DNA from: Schoenoplectus triqueter
Taxonomy: Eukaryota > Streptophyta > Magnoliopsida > Poales > Cyperaceae
Assembly (NCBI GenBank): GCA_964058805.1
Contig: CAXKVV010000366.1
Location: 1 to 53,372, forward strand
DNA: 53,372 nt
Reading direction: 5' to 3'
The notes beneath the pieces are model-generated. The model ran no database searches, was not told where the DNA came from, and worked only from the letters and a program-made list of their open reading frames with translations. Below are positions 36,689-51,801 of this stretch, piece after piece. How positions within the stretch are numbered: the stretch's first letter is position 1; each line of letters starts with the position of its first letter. A program made the translations under genes and the position numbers.

Positions 36689-39600
36689 AGTTGTTTGCGT
36701 TTTTCAGATTTTTTGACCGCATATGTACACATAATTTCATGCAAATTGATATAATTACTCCTAATTATGAATATCCTATGACACTAATATTTCGTAAAAC
36801 ATTTGAATGATATATTAGAAACTGCTGCTTTAGCGAGTTGTTTACGATTTTTAACGTTTTTTGACTCATAACTATACATAATTTCATGAAAATTAAAATA
36901 ATTACTCTTAATAATACCGATTAATAGGTTATCCAATTAACACTTTGATATGAACCTAGTACGACATAAATTTTGCGTAAAATATAAATAAGATGCATTA
37001 AAAACGTTTGTTTAAACAAGTTGTTTGTGTTTTTGAAATTTGTTTGCCGCATAATTACATATAATTTCGTGAAAATTAATATAGTTACTCCTAATTATGC
37101 CTTTTATTTGATTGTCCAGTTAAAATTTAGATATGAGTACTCTATGGCGCTAGTTTTGCTAAAATATAAGTGAGAAGCATTAAAAACTGTTGTTTAAACA
37201 AGTTGTTTAAGATTTCATGACATTTTTTGCATCAAAACTGCACATATTTTCGAGCGAATTAATATAATTACTTCTGATTACGCCTATTATTTGTTTGTCC
37301 TATTAAAACTTTGAATTAATGTTTTATGATGCTAATTTTGCGCAAAACATAAGTACGATGTAATAAAAACTGCTGTTTAAACAAGTTGTTTGTGTTTTTC
37401 AAAATTTTGGCCCTCATAACTATATATAATTTCATACAAATTAATAAAATTACTCCTAATTACGCATATTATAAAATTTTCCGATTAAAACTTCGATATG
37501 AATATTCTATGACGCTAATATTGCACAAAACGTTAGTAAGATGGGTCAAAAGCTAATATTTAAACAAGTTATTTGCCTTTATGAAAAATTTTGGCCTTAT
37601 AACTACACATAATTTGGTGTAAATTAATTTAATTACTCCTAATTATGCCTTTTATAGTATTGTTCAATGAGCACTTGAAAACGAATATTTTAGGGCACTA
37701 TTTTTACTCACAACATAAGTAAGATGCGTTGAAAAATGCTATTTAAGAAAGTTATGTTTTTCAACTTTTTTGGCCTCATAGTTACAAATAATTTCGTAAA
37801 AATTAACATAATTACTCCTAATTATGCCCATTAAAATATTAGCCAATTAACACTTCGATATTTAAATTCTACGACCCTAATTTACATGAGACATAAGTAG
37901 GATGCATCGAAAACAGCTTTTGAAACAAGTTGTTTGCGTTTTTCAGATTTTTTGACCGCATATGTACACATAATTTCATGCAAATTGATATAATTACTCC
38001 TAATTATGACTATTATAAGATTGTCCAGTTAACACTTCATTATGAATATCCTACGACACTAATATTTCGTAAAACATTCGAACGATATATTAGAAACTGC
38101 TGCTTTAGCGAGTTGTTTACGATTTTTAACGTTTTTTGACTCATAACTATACACAATTTCATGAAAATTAAAATAATTACTCCTAATAATACCGATTAAT
38201 AGGTTATCCAATTAACACTTTGATATGAACCTAGTACGACATAAATTTTGCGTAAAACATAAATAAGATGCATTAAAAACGTTTGTTTAAACAAGTTGTT
38301 TGTGTTTTTGAAATTTGTTTGCCGCATAATTACATATAATTTCATGAAAATTAATATAGTTACTCCTAATTATGCCTTTTATTTGATTGTCCAGTTAAAA
38401 CTTAGATATGAGTACTCTATGGCGCTAGTTTTGCTCAAATATAAGTGAGATGCATTAAAAACTGTTGTTTAAACAAGTTGTTTAAGATTTCACGACATTT
38501 TTTGCATCAAAACTGCACATATTTTCGAGCGAATTAATATAATTACTTCTGATTACGCCTATTATTTGTTTGTCCTATTAAAACTTTGAATTAATGTTTT
38601 ATGATGCTAATTTTGCGCAAAACATAAGTACGATGTAATAAAAACTGCTGTTTAAACAAGTTGTTTGTGTTTTTCAAAATTTTGGCCCTCATAACTACAT
38701 ATAATTTCATACAAATTAATAAAATTACTCCTAATTACGCATATTATAAAATTTTCTGATTAAAACTTCGATATGAATATTCTATGACGCTAATATTGCA
38801 CAAAGCGTTAGTAAGATGTGTCAAAAGCTACTGTTTAAACAAGTTATTTGCCTTTATGAAACATTTTGGCCTTATAACTACACATAATTTGGTGTAAATT
38901 AATTTAATTACTCCTAATTATGCCTTTTATAGTATTGTTCAATGAGCACTTGAAAACGAATATTTTAGGGCACTATTTTTACTCACAACATAAGTAAGAT
39001 GCGTTGAAAAATGCTATTTAAGAAAGTTATGTTTTTCAACTTTTTTGGCCTCATAGTTACAAATAATTTCGTAAAAATTAACATAATTACTCCTAATTAT
39101 GCCCATTAAAATATTAGCCAATTAACACTTCGATATTTAAATTCTACGACCCTAATTTACACGAGACATAAGTAGGATGCATCGAAAACAGCTTTTGAAA
39201 CAAGTTGTTTGCGTTTTTCAGATTTTTTGACCGCATATGTACACATAATTTCATGCAAATTGATATAATTACTCCTAATTATGAATATCCTATGACACTA
39301 ATATTTCGTAAAACATTTGAATGATATATTAGAAACTGCTGCTTTAGCGAGTTGTTTATGATTTTTAACGTTTTTTGACTCATAACTATACATAATTTCA
39401 TGAAAATTAAAATAATTACTCCTAATAATACCGATTAATAGGTTATCCAATTAACACTTTGATATGAACCTAGTACGACATAAATTTTGCGTAAAACATA
39501 AATAAGATGCATTAAAAACGTTTGTTTAAACAAGTTGTTTGTGTTTTTGAAATTTGTTTGCCGCATAATTACATATAATTTCGTGAAAATTAATATAGTT

Positions 39601-40440
39601 ACTCCTAATTATGCCTTTTATTTGATTTTCCAGTTAAAATTTAGATATGAGTACTCTATGGCGCTAGTTTTGCTAAAATATAAGTGAGAAGCATTAAAAA
39701 CTGTTGTTTAAACAAGTTGTTTAAGATTTCACGACATTTTTTGCATCAAAACTGCACATATTTTCGAGCGAATTAATATAATTACTTCTGATTACGCCTA
39801 TTATTTGTTTGTCCTATTAAAACTTTGAATTAATGTTTTATGATGCTAATTTTGCGCAAAACATAAGTACGATGTAATAAAAACTGCTGTTTAAACAAGT
39901 TGTTTGTGTTTTTCAAAATTTTGGCCCTCATAACTATATATAATTTCATACAAATTAATAAAATTACTCCTAATTACGCATATTATAAAATTTTCCGATT
40001 AAAACTTCGATATGAATATTCTATGACGCTAATATTGCACAAAACGTTAGTAAGATGCGTCAAAAGCTACTGTTTAAACAAGTTATTTACCTTTATGAAA
40101 AAATTTGGACTTATAACTACACATAATTTGGTGTAAATTAATTTAATTACTCCTAATTATGCCTTTATAGTATTGTTCAGTTAGCACTTGAAAACGAATA
40201 TCTTAGGGCACTATTTTTACTCAAAACATAAGTAAGATGCGTTGAAAAATGCTATTTACGAAAGTTATATTTTTCAACTATTTTGGCCTCATAGTTACAA
40301 ATAATTTCATAAAAATTAACATAATTACTCCTAATTATGCCCATTAAAATATTAGCCAATTAACACTTCGATATTTAAATTCTACGACACTAATTTACAT
40401 GAGACATAAGTAGGATGCATCGAAAACAGCTTTTGAAACA
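36689..40440 (+). repeat. Three-block unit D-A-D, 3,752 bp
   Basis: D at 36689 (1,239 bp; TTTCATGACATT in m4 and GCTAATATTTAAAC in m5 are private), A at 37928 (1,275 bp), D at 39203 (1,238 bp). The A and final D match the corresponding blocks of the three 3,787-bp units to the right; only the first slot differs (D here, C there). Confidence 0.9.
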
Positions 40441-43400
40441 AGTTGTTTGCTTTTTTCAGATTTTTTGACCGCATATGTACACATAATTTCATGCAAATTG
40501 ATATAATTACTCCTAATTATGCCTATTATAAGATTGTCCAGTTAACACTTCATTATGAATATCCTACGACACTAATTTTTCGTAAAACATTAGAAAGATA
40601 TATTAGAAACTGCTGCTTTAGCGAGTTGTTTATGATTTTTAACGTTTTTTGACTCATAACTATACATAATTTCATGAAAATTAAAATAATTACTCCTAAT
40701 AATACCTATTAAAAGGTTATCCTATTAGCAGTTTGATATGAACCTAGTACGACACTAATTTTGCATAAAACATAAATAAGATGCATTAAAAACGTTTGTT
40801 TAAACAAGTTGTTTGTGTTTTTGAAATTTGTTGGCCGCATAATTACATATAATTTCGTGAAAATTAATATAGTTACTCCTAATTATGCCTTTTATTTGAT
40901 TGTCCAGTTAAAATTTAGATATGAGTACTCTATGGCGCTAGTTTTGCACAAATATAAGTGAGATGCATTAGAAACTGTTGTTTAAACAAGTTATTTATGA
41001 TTTTCAACATTTTTTGCATCAAAACTGCACATAATTTCGAGCGAATTAATATAATTACTTCTGATTACGCCTATTATTAGTTTGTCCTATTAAAACTTTG
41101 AATTAATATTTAATGATGCTAATTTTGCGCAAAACATAAGTACGATGCAATAAAAACTGCTGTTTAAACAAGTTGTTTGTGTTTTTCAAAATTTTGGCCC
41201 TCATAACTACATATAATTTCATACAAATTAATAAAATTACTCCTAATTACGCATATTATAAAATTTTCTGATTAAAACTTCGATATGAATATTCTATGAC
41301 GCTAATATTGCACAAAACGTTAGTAAGATGGGTCAAAAGCTACTATTTAAACAAGTTATTTGCCTTTATGAAAAATTTTGGCCTTATAACTACACATAAT
41401 TTGGTGTAAATTAATTTAATTACTCCTAATTATGCCTTTTATAGTATTGTTCAATGAGCACTTGAAAACGAATATTTTAGGGCACTATTTTTACTCACAA
41501 CATAAGTAAGATGCGTTGAAAAATGCTATTTAAGAAAGTTATGTTTTTCAACTTTTTTGGCCTCATAGTTACAAATAATTTCGTAAAAATTAACATAATT
41601 ACTCCTAATTATGCCCATTAAAATATTAGCCAATTAACACTTCGATATTTAAATTCTACGACCCTAATTTACATGAGACATAAGTAGGATGCATCGAAAA
41701 CAGCTTTTGAAACAAGTTGTTTGCGTTTTTCAGATTTTTTGACCGCATATGTACACATAATTTCATGCAAATTGATATAATTACTCCTAATTATGACTAT
41801 TATAAGATTGTCCAGTTAACACTTCATTATGAATATCCTACGACACTAATATTTCGTAAAACATTCGAACGATATATTAGAAACTGCTGCTTTAGCGAGT
41901 TGTTTACGATTTTTAACGTTTTTTGACTCATAACTATACACAATTTCATGAAAATTAAAATAATTACTCCTAATAATACCGATTAATAGGTTATCCAATT
42001 AACACTTTGATATGAACCTAGTACGACATAAATTTTGCGTAAAACATAAATAAGATGCATTAAAAACGTTTGTTTAAACAAGTTGTTTGTGTTTTTGAAA
42101 TTTGTTTGCCGCATAATTACATATAATTTCATGAAAATTAATATAGTTACTCCTAATTATGCCTTTTATTTGATTGTCCAGTTAAAACTTAGATATGAGT
42201 ACTCTATGGCGCTAGTTTTGCTCAAATATAAGTGAGATGCATTAAAAACTGTTGTTTAAACAAGTTGTTTAAGATTTCACGACATTTTTTGCATCAAAAC
42301 TGCACATATTTTCGAGCGAATTAATATAATTACTTCTGATTACGCCTATTATTTGTTTGTCCTATTAAAACTTTGAATTAATGTTTTATGATGCTAATTT
42401 TGCGCAAAACATAAGTATGATGTAATAAAAACTGCTGTTTAAACAAGTTGTTTGTGTTTTTCAAATTTTTGGCCCTCATAACTACATATAATTTCATACA
42501 AATTAATAAAATTACTCCTAATTACGCATATTATAAAATTTTCTGATTAAAACTTCGATATGAATATTCTATGACGCTAATATTGCACAAAGCGTTAGTA
42601 AGATGTGTCAAAAGCTACTGTTTAAACAAGTTATTTGCCTTTATGAAAAATTTTGGCCTTATAACTACACATAATTTGGTGTAAATTAATTTAATTACTC
42701 CTAATTATGCCTTTTATAGTATTGTTCAATGAGCACTTGAAAACGAATATTTTAGGGCACTATTTTTACTCACAACATAAGTAAGATGCGTTGAAAAATG
42801 CTATTTAAGAAAGTTATGTTTTTCAACTTTTTTGGCCTCATAGTTACAAATAATTTCGTAAAAATTAACATAATTACTCCTAATTATGCCCATTAAAATA
42901 TTAGCCAATTAACACTTCGATATTTAAATTCTACGACCCTAATTTACACGAGACATAAGTAGGATGCATCGAAAACAGCTTTTGAAACAAGTTGTTTGCG
43001 TTTTTCAGATTTTTTGACCGCATATGTACACATAATTTCATGCAAATTGATATAATTACTCCTAATTATGAATATCCTATGACACTAATATTTCGTAAAA
43101 CATTTGAATGATATATTAGAAACTGCTGCTTTAGCGAGTTGTTTATGATTTTTAACGTTTTTTGACTCATAACTATACATAATTTCATGAAAATTAAAAT
43201 AATTACTCCTAATAATACCGATTAATAGGTTATCCAATTAACACTTTGATATGAACCTAGTACGACATAAATTTTGCGTAAAACATAAATAAGATGCATT
43301 AAAAACGTTTGTTTAAACAAGTTGTTTGTGTTTTTGAAATTTGTTTGCCGCATAATTACATATAATTTCGTGAAAATTAATATAGTTACTCCTAATTATG

Positions 43401-44227
43401 CCTTTTATTTGATTTTCCAGTTAAAATTTAGATATGAGTACTCTATGGCGCTAGTTTTGCTAAAATATAAGTGAGAAGCATTAAAAACTGTTGTTTAAAC
43501 AAGTTGTTTAAGATTTCACGACATTTTTTGCATCAAAACTGCACATATTTTCGAGCGAATTAATATAATTACTTCTGATTACGCCTATTATTTGTTTGTC
43601 CTATTAAAACTTTGAATTAATGTTTTATGATGCTAATTTTGCGCAAAACATAAGTACGATGTAATAAAAACTGCTGTTTAAACAAGTTGTTTGTGTTTTT
43701 CAAAATTTTGGCCCTCATAACTATATATAATTTCATACAAATTAATAAAATTACTCCTAATTACGCATATTATAAAATTTTCCGATTAAAACTTCGATAT
43801 GAATATTCTATGACGCTAATATTGCACAAAACGTTAGTAAGATGCGTCAAAAGCTACTGTTTAAACAAGTTATTTACCTTTATGAAAAAATTTGGACTTA
43901 TAACTACACATAATTTGGTGTAAATTAATTTAATTACTCCTAATTATGCCTTTATAGTATTGTTCAGTTAGCACTTGAAAACGAATATCTTAGGGCACTA
44001 TTTTTACTCAAAACATAAGTAAGATGCGTTGAAAAATGCTATTTACGAAAGTTATATTTTTCAACTATTTTGGCCTCATAGTTACAAATAATTTCATAAA
44101 AATTAACATAATTACTCCTAATTATGCCCATTAAAATATTAGCCAATTAACACTTCGATATTTAAATTCTACGACACTAATTTACATGAGACATAAGTAG
44201 GATGCATCGAAAACAGCTTTTGAAACA
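40441..44227 (+). repeat. 3,787-bp higher-order repeat C-A-D, copy 1
   Basis: Monomer starts: 40441, 40624, 40807, 40989, 41171, 41354, 41537 (C block, 1,274 bp); 41715, 41898, 42081, 42263, 42446, 42629, 42812 (A block, 1,275 bp); 42990, 43137, 43320, 43502, 43685, 43868, 44050 (D block, 1,238 bp). Private changes include TTGCTTTTTTCAG near 40448, AAGTATGATG near 42414 and TTTTTCAAATTTTTGG near 42463. Confidence 0.95.
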
Positions 44228-47200
44228 AGTTGTTTGCGTTTTTCAGATTTTTTGACCGCATATGTACACATAATTTCATGCAAATTGATATAATTACTCC
44301 TAATTATGCCTATTATAAGATTGTCCAGTTAACACTTCATTATGAATATCCTACGACACTAATTTTTCGTAAAACATTAGAAAGATATATTAGAAACTGC
44401 TGCTTTAGCGAGTTGTTTATGATTTTTAACGTTTTTTGACTCATAACTATACATAATTTCATGAAAATTAAAATAATTACTCCTAATAATACCTATTAAA
44501 AGGTTATCCTATTAGCAGTTTGATATGAACCTAGTACGACACTAATTTTGCATAAAACATAAATAAGATGCATTAAAAACGTTTGTTTAAACTAGTTGTT
44601 TGTGTTTTTCAAATTTGTTGGCCGCATAATTACATATAATTTCGTGAAAATTAATATAGTTACTCCTAATTATGCCTTTTATTTGATTGTCCAGTTAAAA
44701 TTTAGATATGAGTACTCTATGGCGCTAGTTTTGCACAAATATAAGTGAGATGCATTAGAAACTGTTGTTTAAACAAGTTATTTATGATTTTCAACATTTT
44801 TTGCATCAAAACTGCACATAATTTCGAGCGAATTAATATAATTACTTCTGATTACGCCTATTATTAGTTTGTCCTATTAAAACTTTGAATTAATATTTAA
44901 TGATGCTAATTTTGCGCAAAACATAAGTACGATGCAATAAAAACTGCTGTTTAAACAAGTTGTTTGTGTTTTTCAAAATTTTGGCCCTCATAACTACATA
45001 TAATTTCATACAAATTAATAAAATTACTCCTAATTACGCATATTATAAAATTTTCTGATTAAAACTTCGATATGAATATTCTATGACGCTAATATTGCAC
45101 AAAACGTTAGTAAGATGGGTCAAAAGCTACTATTTAAACAAGTTATTTGCCTTTATGAAAAATTTTGGCCTTATAACTACACATAATTTGGTGTAAATTA
45201 ATTTAATTACTCCTAATTATGCCTTTTATAGTATTGTTCAATGAGCACTTGAAAACGAATATTTTAGGGCACTATTTTTACTCACAACATAAGTAAGATG
45301 CGTTGAAAAATGCTATTTAAGAAAGTTATGTTTTTCAACTTTTTTGGCCTCATAGTTACAAATAATTTCGTAAAAATTAACATAATTACTCCTAATTATG
45401 CCCATTAAAATATTAGCCAATTAACACTTCGATATTTAAATTCTACGACCCTAATTTACATGAGACATAAGTAGGATGCATCGAAAACAGCTTTTGAAAC
45501 AAGTTGTTTGCGTTTTTCAGATTTTTTGACCGCATATGTACACATAATTTCATGCAAATTGATATAATTACTCCTAATTATGACTATTATAAGATTGTCC
45601 AGTTAACACTTCATTATGAATATCCTACGACACTAATATTTCGTAAAACATTCGAACGATATATTAGAAACTGCTGCTTTAGCGAGTTGTTTACGATTTT
45701 TAACGTTTTTTGACTCATAACTATACACAATTTCATGAAAATTAAAATAATTACTCCTAATAATACCGATTAATAGGTTATCCAATTAACACTTTGATAT
45801 GAACCTAGTACGACATAAATTTTGCGTAAAACATAAATAAGATGCATTAAAAACGTTTGTTTAAACAAGTTGTTTGTGTTTTTGAAATTTGTTTGCCGCA
45901 TAATTACATATAATTTCATGAAAATTAATATAGTTACTCCTAATTATGCCTTTTATTTGATTGTCCAGTTAAAACTTAGATATGAGTACTCTATGGCGCT
46001 AGTTTTGCTCAAATATAAGTGAGATGCATTAAAAACTGTTGTTTAAACAAGTTGTTTAAGATTTCACGACATTTTTTGCATCAAAACTGCACATATTTTC
46101 GAGCGAATTAATATAATTACTTCTGATTACGCCTATTATTTGTTTGTCCTATTAAAACTTTGAATTAATGTTTTATGATGCTAATTTTGCGCAAAACATA
46201 AGTACGATGTAATAAAAACTGCTGTTTAAACAAGTTGTTTGTGTTTTTCAAAATTTTGGCCCTCATAACTACATATAATTTCATACAAATTAATAAAATT
46301 ACTCCTAATTACGCATATTATAAAATTTTCTGATTAAAACTTCGATATGAATATTCTATGACGCTAATATTGCACAAAGCGTTAGTAAGATGTGTCAAAA
46401 GCTACTGTTTAAACAAGTTATTTGCCTTTATGAAAAATTTTGGCCTTATAACTACACATAATTTGGTGTAAATTAATTTAATTACTCCTAATTATGCCTT
46501 TTATAGTATTGTTCAATGAGCACTTGAAAACGAATATTTTAGGGCACTATTTTTACTCACAACATAAGTAAGATGCGTTGAAAAATGCTATTTAAGAAAG
46601 TTATGTTTTTCAACTTTTTTGGCCTCATAGTTACAAATAATTTCGTAAAAATTAACATAATTACTCCTAATTATGCCCATTAAAATATTAGCCAATTAAC
46701 ACTTCGATATTTAAATTCTACGACCCTAATTTACACGAGACATAAGTAGGATGCATCGAAAACAGCTTTTGAAACAAGTTGTTTGCGTTTTTCAGATTTT
46801 TTGACCGCATATGTACACATAATTTCATGCAAATTGATATAATTACTCCTAATTATGAATATCCTATGACACTAATATTTCGTAAAACATTTGAATGATA
46901 TATTAGAAACTGCTGCTTTAGCGAGTTGTTTATGATTTTTAACGTTTTTTGACTCATAACTATACATAATTTCATGAAAATTAAAATAATTACTCCTAAT
47001 AATACCGATTAATAGGTTATCCAATTAACACTTTGATATGAACCTAGTACGACATAAATTTTGCGTAAAACATAAATAAGATGCATTAAAAACGTTTGTT
47101 TAAACAAGTTGTTTGTGTTTTTGAAATTTGTTTGCCGCATAATTACATATAATTTCGTGAAAATTAATATAGTTACTCCTAATTATGCCTTTTATTTGAT

Positions 47201-48014
47201 TTTCCAGTTAAAATTTAGATATGAGTACTCTATGGCGCTAGTTTTGCTAAAATATAAGTGAGAAGCATTAAAAACTGTTGTTTAAACAAGTTGTTTAAGA
47301 TTTCACGACATTTTTTGCATCAAAACTGCACATATTTTCGAGCGAATTAATATAATTACTTCTGATTACGCCTATTATTTGTTTGTCCTATTAAAACTTT
47401 GAATTAATGTTTTATGATGCTAATTTTGCGCAAAACATAAGTACGATGTAATAAAAACTGCTGTTTAAACAAGTTGTTTGTGTTTTTCAAAATTTTGGCC
47501 CTCATAACTATATATAATTTCATACAAATTAATAAAATTACTCCTAATTACGCATATTATAAAATTTTCCGATTAAAACTTCGATATGAATATTCTATGA
47601 CGCTAATATTGCACAAAACGTTAGTAAGATGCGTCAAAAGCTACTGTTTAAACAAGTTATTTACCTTTATGAAAAAATTTGGACTTATAACTACACATAA
47701 TTTGGTGTAAATTAATTTAATTACTCCTAATTATGCCTTTATAGTATTGTTCAGTTAGCACTTGAAAACGAATATCTTAGGGCACTATTTTTACTCAAAA
47801 CATAAGTAAGATGCGTTGAAAAATGCTATTTACGAAAGTTATATTTTTCAACTATTTTGGCCTCATAGTTACAAATAATTTCATAAAAATTAACATAATT
47901 ACTCCTAATTATGCCCATTAAAATATTAGCCAATTAACACTTCGATATTTAAATTCTACGACACTAATTTACATGAGACATAAGTAGGATGCATCGAAAA
48001 CAGCTTTTGAAACA
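44228..48014 (+). repeat. 3,787-bp higher-order repeat C-A-D, copy 2
   Basis: Blocks at 44228 (C), 45502 (A) and 46777 (D). Against copy 1 I find only a handful of substitutions and no indel. It carries the ACTAGT variant (44591-44596) and a G-to-C change (TTTTTCAAATTTGTTGG near 44606) in the C block, both absent from copies 1 and 3. Confidence 0.95.
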
Positions 48015-51000
48015 AGTTGTTTGCGTTTTTCAGATTTTTTGACCGCATATGTACACATAATTTCATGCAAATTGATATAATTACTCCTAATTATGCCTAT
48101 TATAAGATTGTCCAGTTAACACTTCATTATGAATATCCTACGACACTAATTTTTCGTAAAACATTAGAAAGATATATTAGAAACTGCTGCTTTAGCGAGT
48201 TGTTTATGATTTTTAACGTTTTTTGACTCATAACTATACATAATTTCATGAAAATTAAAATAATTACTCCTAATAATACCTATTAAAAGGTTATCCTATT
48301 AGCAGTTTGATATGAACCTAGTACGACACTAATTTTGCATAAAACATAAATAAGATGCATTAAAAACGTTTGTTTAAACAAGTTGTTTGTGTTTTTGAAA
48401 TTTGTTGGCCGCATAATTACATATAATTTCGTGAAAATTAATATAGTTACTCCTAATTATGCCTTTTATTTGATTGTCCAGTTAAAATTTAGATATGAGT
48501 ACTCTATGGCGCTAGTTTTGCACAAATATAAGTGAGATGCATTAGAAACTGTTGTTTAAACAAGTTATTTATGATTTTCAACATTTTTTGCATCAAAACT
48601 GCACATAATTTCGAGCGAATTAATATAATTACTTCTGATTACGCCTATTATTAGTTTGTCCTATTAAAACTTTGAATTAATATTTAATGATGCTAATTTT
48701 GCGCAAAACATAAGTACGATGCAATAAAAACTGCTGTTTAAACAAGTTGTTTGTGTTTTTCAAAATTTTGGCCCTCATAACTACATATAATTTCATACAA
48801 ATTAATAAAATTACTCCTAATTACGCATATTATAAAATTTTCTGATTAAAACTTCGATATGAATATTCTATGACGCTAATATTGCACAAAACGTTAGTAA
48901 GATGGGTCAAAAGCTACTATTTAAACAAGTTATTTGCCTTTATGAAAAATTTTGGCCTTATAACTACACATAATTTGGTGTAAATTAATTTAATTACTCC
49001 TAATTATGCCTTTTATAGTATTGTTCAATGAGCACTTGAAAACGAATATTTTAGGGCACTATTTTTACTCACAACATAAGTAAGATGCGTTGAAAAATGC
49101 TATTTAAGAAAGTTATGTTTTTCAACTTTTTTGGCCTCATAGTTACAAATAATTTCGTAAAAATTAACATAATTACTCCTAATTATGCCCATTAAAATAT
49201 TAGCCAATTAACACTTCGATATTTAAATTCTACGACCCTAATTTACATGAGACATAAGTAGGATGCATCGAAAACAGCTTTTGAAACAAGTTGTTTGCGT
49301 TTTTCAGATTTTTTGACCGCATATGTACACATAATTTCATGCAAATTGATATAATTACTCCTAATTATGACTATTATAAGATTGTCCAGTTAACACTTCA
49401 TTATGAATATCCTACGACACTAATATTTCGTAAAACATTCGAACGATATATTAGAAACTGCTGCTTTAGCGAGTTGTTTACGATTTTTAACGTTTTTTGA
49501 CTCATAACTATACACAATTTCATGAAAATTAAAATAATTACTCCTAATAATACCGATTAATAGGTTATCCAATTAACACTTTGATATGAACCTAGTACGA
49601 CATAAATTTTGCGTAAAACATAAATAAGATGCATTAAAAACGTTTGTTTAAACAAGTTGTTTGTGTTTTTGAAATTTGTTTGCCGCATAATTACATATAA
49701 TTTCATGAAAATTAATATAGTTACTCCTAATTATGCCTTTTATTTGATTGTCCAGTTAAAACTTAGATATGAGTACTCTATGACGCTAGTTTTGCTCAAA
49801 TATAAGTGAGATGCATTAAAAACTGTTGTTTAAACAAGTTGTTTAAGATTTCACGACATTTTTTGCATCAAAACTGCACATATTTTCGAGCGAATTAATA
49901 TAATTACTTCTGATTACGCCTATTATTTGTTTGTCCTATTAAAACTTTGAATTAATGTTTTATGATGCTAATTTTGCGCAAAACATAAGTACGATGTAAT
50001 AAAAACTGCTGTTTAAACAAGTTGTTTGTGTTTTTCAAAATTTTGGCCCTCATAACTACATATAATTTCATACAAATTAATAAAATTACTCCTAATTACG
50101 CATATTATAAAATTTTCTGATTAAAACTTCGATATGAATATTCTATGACGCTAATATTGCACAAAGCGTTAGTAAGATGTGTCAAAAGCTACTGTTTAAA
50201 CAAGTTATTTGCCTTTATGAAAAATTTTGGCCTTATAACTACACATAATTTGGTGTAAATTAATTTAATTACTCCTAATTATGCCTTTTATAGTATTGTT
50301 CAATGAGCACTTGAAAACGAATATTTTAGGGCACTATTTTTACTCACAACATAAGTAAGATGCGTTGAAAAATGCTATTTAAGAAAGTTATGTTTTTCAA
50401 CTTTTTTGGCCTCATAGTTACAAATAATTTCGTAAAAATTAACATAATTACTCCTAATTATGCCCATTAAAATATTAGCCAATTAACACTTCGATATTTA
50501 AATTCTACGACCCTAATTTACACGAGACATAAGTAGGATGCATCGAAAACAGCTTTTGAAACAAGTTGTTTGCGTTTTTCAGATTTTTTGACCGCATATG
50601 TACACATAAATTCATGCAAATTGATATAATTACTCCTAATTATGAATATCCTATGACACTAATATTTCGTAAAACATTTGAATGATATATTAGAAACTGC
50701 TGCTTTAGCGAGTTGTTTACGATTTTTAACGTTTTATGACTCATAACTATACATAATTTCATGAAAATTAAAATAATTACTCCTAATAATACCGATTAAT
50801 AGGTTATCCAATTAACACTTTGATATGAACCTAGTACGACATAAATTTTGCGTAAAACATAAATAAGATGCATTAAAAACGTTTGTTTAAACAAGTTGTT
50901 TGTGTTTTTGAAATTTGTTTGCCGCATAATTACATATAATTTCGTGAAAATTAATATAGTTACTCCTAATTATGCCTTTTATTTGATTGTCCAGTTAAAA

Positions 51001-51801
51001 TTTAGATATGAGTACTCTATGGCGCTAGTTTTGCTAAAATATAAGTGAGAAGCATTAAAAACTGTTGTTTAAACAAGTTGTTTAAGATTTCACGACATTT
51101 TTTGCATCAAAACTGCACATATTTTCGAGCGAATTAATATAATTACTTCTGATTACGCCTATTATTTGTTTGTCCTATTAAAACTTTGAATTAATGTTTT
51201 ATGATGCTAATTTTGCGCAAAACATAAGTACGATGTAATAAAAACTGCTGTTTAAACAAGTTGTTTGTGTTTTTCAAAATTTTGGCCCTCATAACTATAT
51301 ATAATTTCATACAAATTAATAAAATTACTCCTAATTACGCATATTATAAAATTTTCCGATTAAAACTTCGATATGAATATTCTATGACGCTAATATTGCA
51401 CAAAACGTTAGTAAGATGCGTCAAAAGCTACTGTTTAAACAAGTTATTTACCTTTATGAAAAAATTTGGACTTATAACTACACATAATTTGGTGTAAATT
51501 AATTTAATTACTCCTAATTATGCCTTTATAGTATTGTTCAGTTAGCACTTGAAAACGAATATCTTAGGGCACTATTTTTACTCAAAACATAAGTAAGATG
51601 CGTTGAAAAATGCTATTTACGAAAGTTATATTTTTCAACTATTTTGGCCTCATAGTTACAAATAATTTCATAAAAATTAACATAATTACTCCTAATTATG
51701 CCCATTAAAATATTAGCCAATTAACACTTCGATATTTAAATTCTACGACACTAATTTACATGAGACATAAGTAGGATGCATCGAAAACAGCTTTTGAAAC
51801 A
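48015..51801 (+). repeat. 3,787-bp higher-order repeat C-A-D, copy 3
   Basis: Blocks at 48015 (C), 49289 (A) and 50564 (D). Private changes: CTATGACGCTAG near 49781, ACATAAATTCATGC near 50605, GTTTTATGACTC near 50732. In the D block, GATTGTCCAG (about 50988) replaces the GATTTTCCAG of copies 1 and 2, and TTTACGATTTTTAACG replaces TTTATGATTTTTAACG. Confidence 0.95.
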
